DNA of 64,000 nucleotides. It comes from CAZOKZ01 sp964580585. GTDB taxonomy: Bacteria; Sumerlaeota; Sumerlaeia; SLMS01; JAHLLQ01. Below the pieces are notes generated by a model. That model saw nothing but the letters and a program-made list of their open reading frames with translations, was not told where the DNA came from and searched no databases. Shown one piece after another: positions 61,201-64,000 of the stretch; the stretch's first letter is position 1; every line of letters starts with the position of its first letter. The translations under genes and the position numbers were made by a program. The stretch is taken from contig CAZOKZ010000012.1 of the NCBI GenBank assembly GCA_964580585.1, positions 15,486 to 79,485 on the forward strand, given 5' to 3'.

Positions 61201-63965
61201 TCCGCATTGGAAAGTTGCATGGCTTCGGTGTATTCAAATTGCGACACGCGGCCATCGATCCCTGTGATGTTGTCCACTAAATAAAGCGAAAGATACTCCG
61301 TCGCGGTTTTCAAACGATGGCTGTTCATTTCGGGATAGAGCACTTCCCACACGCGGCCCAGCGGGTCGGAAGTCATGTTAAGCGTTAGCGTCGTAATCCC
61401 GTCCGAATCGTCCACATCGCTCGGGTCAGCATACGTCACCGACGTGACGTTGCCATAGTTGTCGTATGTGTATTCGATGTCCGAAAGATCGGTCATGCCG
61501 CCGCCGGGAACTTCAAACGAAATGGTTTCGACATATCCGTTCGTGTTGTAAGTAAAGTGCGCTTTGGCGTTGGCAGGCGCGGGGCCTTGAATGGTGGTGA
61601 CAAGGCCTTTGACGTTTGAGGCGTTGTAAGGCGATTCATCGTAAGTAATATAGGTAATATCGGTCGGAGACGTTACCGCGTCTTCGAGCCAAACGGAGTT
61701 GACCTGGCCGGTGTTTTCACCCGTTGTCGTGACGTCAAAATTAATGGTCGTGCCGTCAGGTAATTCAATCAAGGCAAGATATTCCCCGTCGTACGTGAAG
61801 CTAACCGTGGGATGCTCGACGGTTTCCCAGTCAATCGTGGAACTCGCTGTGCGAAGCGAGTGGGTTAACACCGGCTTGTCGCCGTCATATTCCGTTGCGG
61901 AATGATAATAGAATGTGTCGCTGGTTCCAGGAGCTTCGGAAGTTCCCGTCGTTATTGTCGAGGTAAGATTATGGCCTTGATAGCCGTAGTTCGTGCTAAC
62001 CACGGGAGGATCGGCTTCGGCGCCTTCTTTTCCTAAGAAATGGCTTTCGAGAATTTGATAACTTTCATTGTCCACCACGTATTCGGTAACAGCGTAGCCC
62101 TCATCATCGGATAACTTGGTTTTCACAAGTCGCTCGTCCGGCGCGGGCGTTGTCGTGGGGTTGTCGTAATCGTGGTATTCAATTTTGACGATTTGCGAAA
62201 CCGCCGTTCCGTTTGTGTAGTCGATTTTTTCCGATGCTGTCGCATAAGGAACGCGATTGATCCAGCGATAATCCCACTGGCTCATGGATTCAACGTATGA
62301 ACCAGCGTCGTTATCGGCGACTTCTTTTTTGGTTTTCAGAAGCGGAATGGAACTTCCCGGAAAAGTATCGTATTCATATTCGGTATGATAAAGCAGCGTT
62401 TCTTCCGAGTCCATCGGATTGGGGAAAAACTTCGTCACACGGGCCAAAGACTGATTGATTGGTTGTCCGGATGGATAGGCGTATTCGATGCCAAAATCGC
62501 CATAAGTAATCGTGCGAAGTTTATGCGTCACTCCGCCGATACTAATGGTTTCTCCCGCATCGTAAACATTAATCGGATCGTTTGGCCTGCTGGTATGGAC
62601 GATTCTCAAGTGATCGCCATCGGTATGATCAAACGAATTCAGTCCAAATCCTTGAATGTAGCCATTGCCTTGCGCATCTTCCGTCCCAAGAAATGCGCCA
62701 TTGATATCGAAATACAACCGGACGCCGTTTTTGAAAAGCAGGGTGTATTTGACTGTTGTCGAATTGATCTTATTGTTGGTTGTATTGAGCGCTGGAAGCC
62801 CGGAAGCGGGATTTTCTTGATCGTCCTTGGGGGGATCGAACCCACGCTTCAATTCCATTTCAGGAAAACTGTTGTAGATGGTGGCATTGGTAAAATATCC
62901 ATCATCTTTCATGTAAAAAATTGCACGGCTTCTAGTTGTGGGCCATGGTCCTGGAGGTAAAACGGCTGTCCATGCATACCACAAAGGTTGACCGCTTGGA
63001 TCATCCTCTATACCGACAAAAGTGCGTTCTAATCGCACGTCGGTTGAAAAATCCCATCCGGGTAAAAAGTTCGGCGTATCGTTGATGCTGGATGTTGGTG
63101 GCGGAGATGATAAACCAAAACCTAATAGCGGCACATAACCTGGAGCCACGGGAATCCAACAATTCCACTCTGGATGACTTGTGCTCTCCGGCTGACGTGT
63201 CCACACACCAGTATCATTACTTGAGCACAATACATTAGGCGGTATAAGAAAATTAGTGCTCCCCCCGGGTGACATGGGATAAGGCATCGGCAATGGTTTG
63301 TACCGGCCTGTGCCCGTATTAAAATTGGTTGAGAAATCCGCCTCGCGTCGTTGACTCCCATATCGTCTTCCAAAAATGGGAGACATCTTTCCGAAAGGCG
63401 GGATAAAATCGATGATTCGCTCGTATTTTTCACCCGTGACAAAGTTTACAGGATTGCCCGTACATTGAGTTGGGCAAGTGTAATCGGGTGGTGCTAAACC
63501 TTCGGTTTTAGACGGAAAAGCAGAAGAGGGATCAGAAGTACATAAATCTTGGTTAGGATCGACCAATTTGATCGCAACCCAGTCAGGAACCCTATATCCA
63601 TTTAGGGATCCAAGCATAGTTAGACCTCGTAATTGCTCGGAAAAATTACCTAAAACACACAAATATTCATAGTTTCCATTTCGGCTAACGGTAATATAAT
63701 TTTTTGTGTCGCACTCATCAGTGGATAAATCCGCTCTATAACCTCCTCCACATGTTGGGTATTTTGGATTTATTGTTCCAATGCAAATGTCCGAAACTCG
63801 AATTAATTTCAATGTGTGAAGACTAATCGTATAGTTGCTACCATTATAGTCTGCTGATCTTAATTGTTCTACATATACAGGGGTTACATCTGGACAGTCT
63901 TCGGCCCAAGCAGAAGTAAACAAGCACAGTATTGTCGCGGCAGTAGCTAAAACTCGTTTCATCAT
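58242..63965 (-). CDS. Full-length secreted RHS-repeat polymorphic toxin
   Basis: A 1,907-residue exported RHS protein (or 1,906 from the second of two adjacent ATGs, at 63962). MMKRVLATAATILCLFTSAW is a signal peptide. The N-terminal region includes NPVNFVTGEKYERIIDFIPP, then many YD-type repeats that build the toxin-encapsulating shell (FTYDSQGLGRVTS, YEYDALNRMTA, YGLPTFYDSTG), and DPRSKRFMQGDPIGL ends the core. The tip of ~230 residues (from SKLGDFFHDYLPP) is distinct, with GGVAHETID, then DPDANGDRIPDIL and DINGDGIPDAIE, which resemble Ca-binding thrombospondin-type repeats. Toxin activity is unknown. AGGA precedes the start. The last 35 bp at the window edge hold part of its promoter. Confidence 0.9.
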   Translation of the reverse strand: MMKRVLATAATILCLFTSAWAEDCPDVTPVYVEQLRSADYNGSNYTISLHTLKLIRVSDICIGTINPKYPTCGGGYRADLSTDECDTKNYITVSRNGNYEYLCVLGNFSEQLRGLTMLGSLNGYRVPDWVAIKLVDPNQDLCTSDPSSAFPSKTEGLAPPDYTCPTQCTGNPVNFVTGEKYERIIDFIPPFGKMSPIFGRRYGSQRREADFSTNFNTGTGRYKPLPMPYPMSPGGSTNFLIPPNVLCSSNDTGVWTRQPESTSHPEWNCWIPVAPGYVPLLGFGLSSPPPTSSINDTPNFLPGWDFSTDVRLERTFVGIEDDPSGQPLWYAWTAVLPPGPWPTTRSRAIFYMKDDGYFTNATIYNSFPEMELKRGFDPPKDDQENPASGLPALNTTNNKINSTTVKYTLLFKNGVRLYFDINGAFLGTEDAQGNGYIQGFGLNSFDHTDGDHLRIVHTSRPNDPINVYDAGETISIGGVTHKLRTITYGDFGIEYAYPSGQPINQSLARVTKFFPNPMDSEETLLYHTEYEYDTFPGSSIPLLKTKKEVADNDAGSYVESMSQWDYRWINRVPYATASEKIDYTNGTAVSQIVKIEYHDYDNPTTTPAPDERLVKTKLSDDEGYAVTEYVVDNESYQILESHFLGKEGAEADPPVVSTNYGYQGHNLTSTITTGTSEAPGTSDTFYYHSATEYDGDKPVLTHSLRTASSTIDWETVEHPTVSFTYDGEYLALIELPDGTTINFDVTTTGENTGQVNSVWLEDAVTSPTDITYITYDESPYNASNVKGLVTTIQGPAPANAKAHFTYNTNGYVETISFEVPGGGMTDLSDIEYTYDNYGNVTSVTYADPSDVDDSDGITTLTLNMTSDPLGRVWEVLYPEMNSHRLKTATEYLSLYLVDNITGIDGRVSQFEYTEAMQLSNAEFLGRDGSTVESSSQREYDESGVLKTLTGPDSNVYRRNFAQSSCGCMRANQDLDEHGNHYYYDPNGAVRRITRRVAWDWSATVGAGISADGTLTNSTVDSIVMYDYDDWGHIESLDVRNTPSDTTHAGGDVEIAYSYDSYTSPNSLAPYFPGDANYLIGTFARGIAQTDYTDDGQTVTGTETSRLTMAYDNFSRPTTARTEYGFLSGDPTADITIAYHANSSTVTDVNTPVGDYSFTYDSQGLGRVTSVDVDLSDLGGSAPDDIAVDYNYLAGSGRVDQMDITQGAGSSGISTFSEVDALGRATAVTYLNRDGDPLLRLEYEYGGMDWSSAIHLDGEYPYFISEMREYRATTDPLVEPGSSTITPTVSGVQKTFALFRQRLFTYDSLGRLANEIRKDGTGTELREWDFQLDIVNNLESVSLDDHSTTITMGTATGTHNQLTTATLAGALPTLSLPVEGTFDVDEDVNIVSARVTVKDGANVLWQDDATVDCCAATGTDYRETGSYAVVAQFTPPTSNTTFEIVVTTEAKRDSQDPSGYETVETTYVDYMADSDTLYFYDDRLNLIKKVVGDYPSGTYLEWDYEYDALNRMTAAELPSNERKEWTYDAQTRRLGGSDGNHIYGPGWETIADTDDSLSPNIVYILGGGMDGQLGFVKKEGTEWSTYYYLRDHLGSVLALVDETGAIVESYEYEPYGLPTFYDSTGTLIADSFVGNRMLYTGREWDADLEMYHYRYRTYDPRSKRFMQGDPIGLNGGWNYYAYVGGNPVNYIDPMGLSKLGDFFHDYLPPIIGVPIKGIIDGDPGFIIGIPKDINDQWVKAPTGDFLVPQSIHDEIDMANPRYKGDPNNGMHSWHCATNAALASNHGPFSAPFIWIGGVAHETIDLGSMEGECRMQGILPWIVDSTGDVVANTAGLGIGLLVPPALGPAKVGAGVGIIILGPHDPDANGDRIPDILQKPWDINGDGIPDAIERHDLIYQRPKKLPIRLY
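58899..59925 (-). repeat. RHS-core direct repeat, full-length copy
   Basis: The copy of the ~1.03-kb RHS core repeat inside the full-length gene. The shared region ends at the GTGATCGTC junction seen in both copies. Confidence 0.85.
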
Positions 63966-64000
63966 GATCCTCGCTCGAAAATAATCCTACTCAGAATTTA

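Noticed and set aside
60351..61280. 309-codon plus-strand frame inside the RHS gene
   Set aside because: Antisense to the RHS repeats; composition artefact.
58242..63965. Repeats of the RHS gene as a CRISPR or tandem DNA array
   Set aside because: They are degenerate protein-level YD repeats inside one reading frame, with no constant-length DNA repeat and spacer pattern. No CRISPR array was seen anywhere in the window.

Overview
The window is about 64 kb of a moderately GC-rich Gram-negative bacterial chromosome. A lipopolysaccharide heptosyltransferase, lipoproteins with lipoboxes, two O-antigen-ligase-like membrane proteins and an AmpG-like transporter show an outer membrane. The end of a pyruvate:ferredoxin oxidoreductase beside a dihydroorotate-dehydrogenase-like gene and a single-cluster ferredoxin point to anaerobic or facultative ferredoxin metabolism. 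No gene fixes the phylum; the gene mix and abundant intergenic palindromes would fit a PVC-type or candidate-phylum lineage, but that is a guess.

Bases 1-50,600 are mostly housekeeping genes in short operons: nifJ end and DHOD-like gene; ferredoxin and cysteine desulfurase; lexA facing a metallophosphoesterase and addA; recA; a fused uroporphyrinogen-III methyltransferase/synthase; dapD; an AlkC-type alkylation repair protein; pgk; a lipoprotein nuclease/phosphatase; a biotin-ligase-like gene; tRNA-Gln(UUG); mazG with a GNAT; a Gfo/Idh/MocA oxidoreductase; an LPS heptosyltransferase with a HAD phosphatase; leuS; thrB; a three-gene O-antigen-ligase operon; an ankyrin protein; prfB with the classic +1 frameshift; an MFS transporter; and a secreted alpha-amylase divergent from a XylR/AraC-type regulator. 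Palindromic REP-like repeats sit between many of these genes. Small A+T-rich islands interrupt them: a DUF4238-like gene (13.5-14.8 kb), a HEPN-like gene (28.1-29.6 kb), a zeta-toxin module broken by a stop codon and flanked by direct repeats (29.8-30.8 kb), and a small kinase-like gene (43.5 kb).

Bases 50,600-64,000 are an accessory conflict island. It opens with a compact three-gene operon: a ThsB-like TIR protein, a second classical TIR protein, and a SLOG-domain protein fused to a patatin phospholipase. The likely logic is Thoeris-like: TIR enzymes make a nucleotide signal from NAD, the SLOG domain senses it, and the patatin attacks membrane lipid. Next come an IS630-family element and an RHS polymorphic-toxin locus. 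The locus has a 1,907-residue secreted RHS protein, a small lipoprotein (candidate immunity), an orphan RHS tip repeating about 1 kb of the RHS core with a different toxin end, and a small membrane protein (second candidate immunity).

The TIR/TIR/SLOG-patatin operon is the best candidate for a new biological system here. Other points of interest are the displaced RHS tip, the broken zeta module, and unusual in-frame insertions in CobA-HemD, LeuRS and the MFS transporter.
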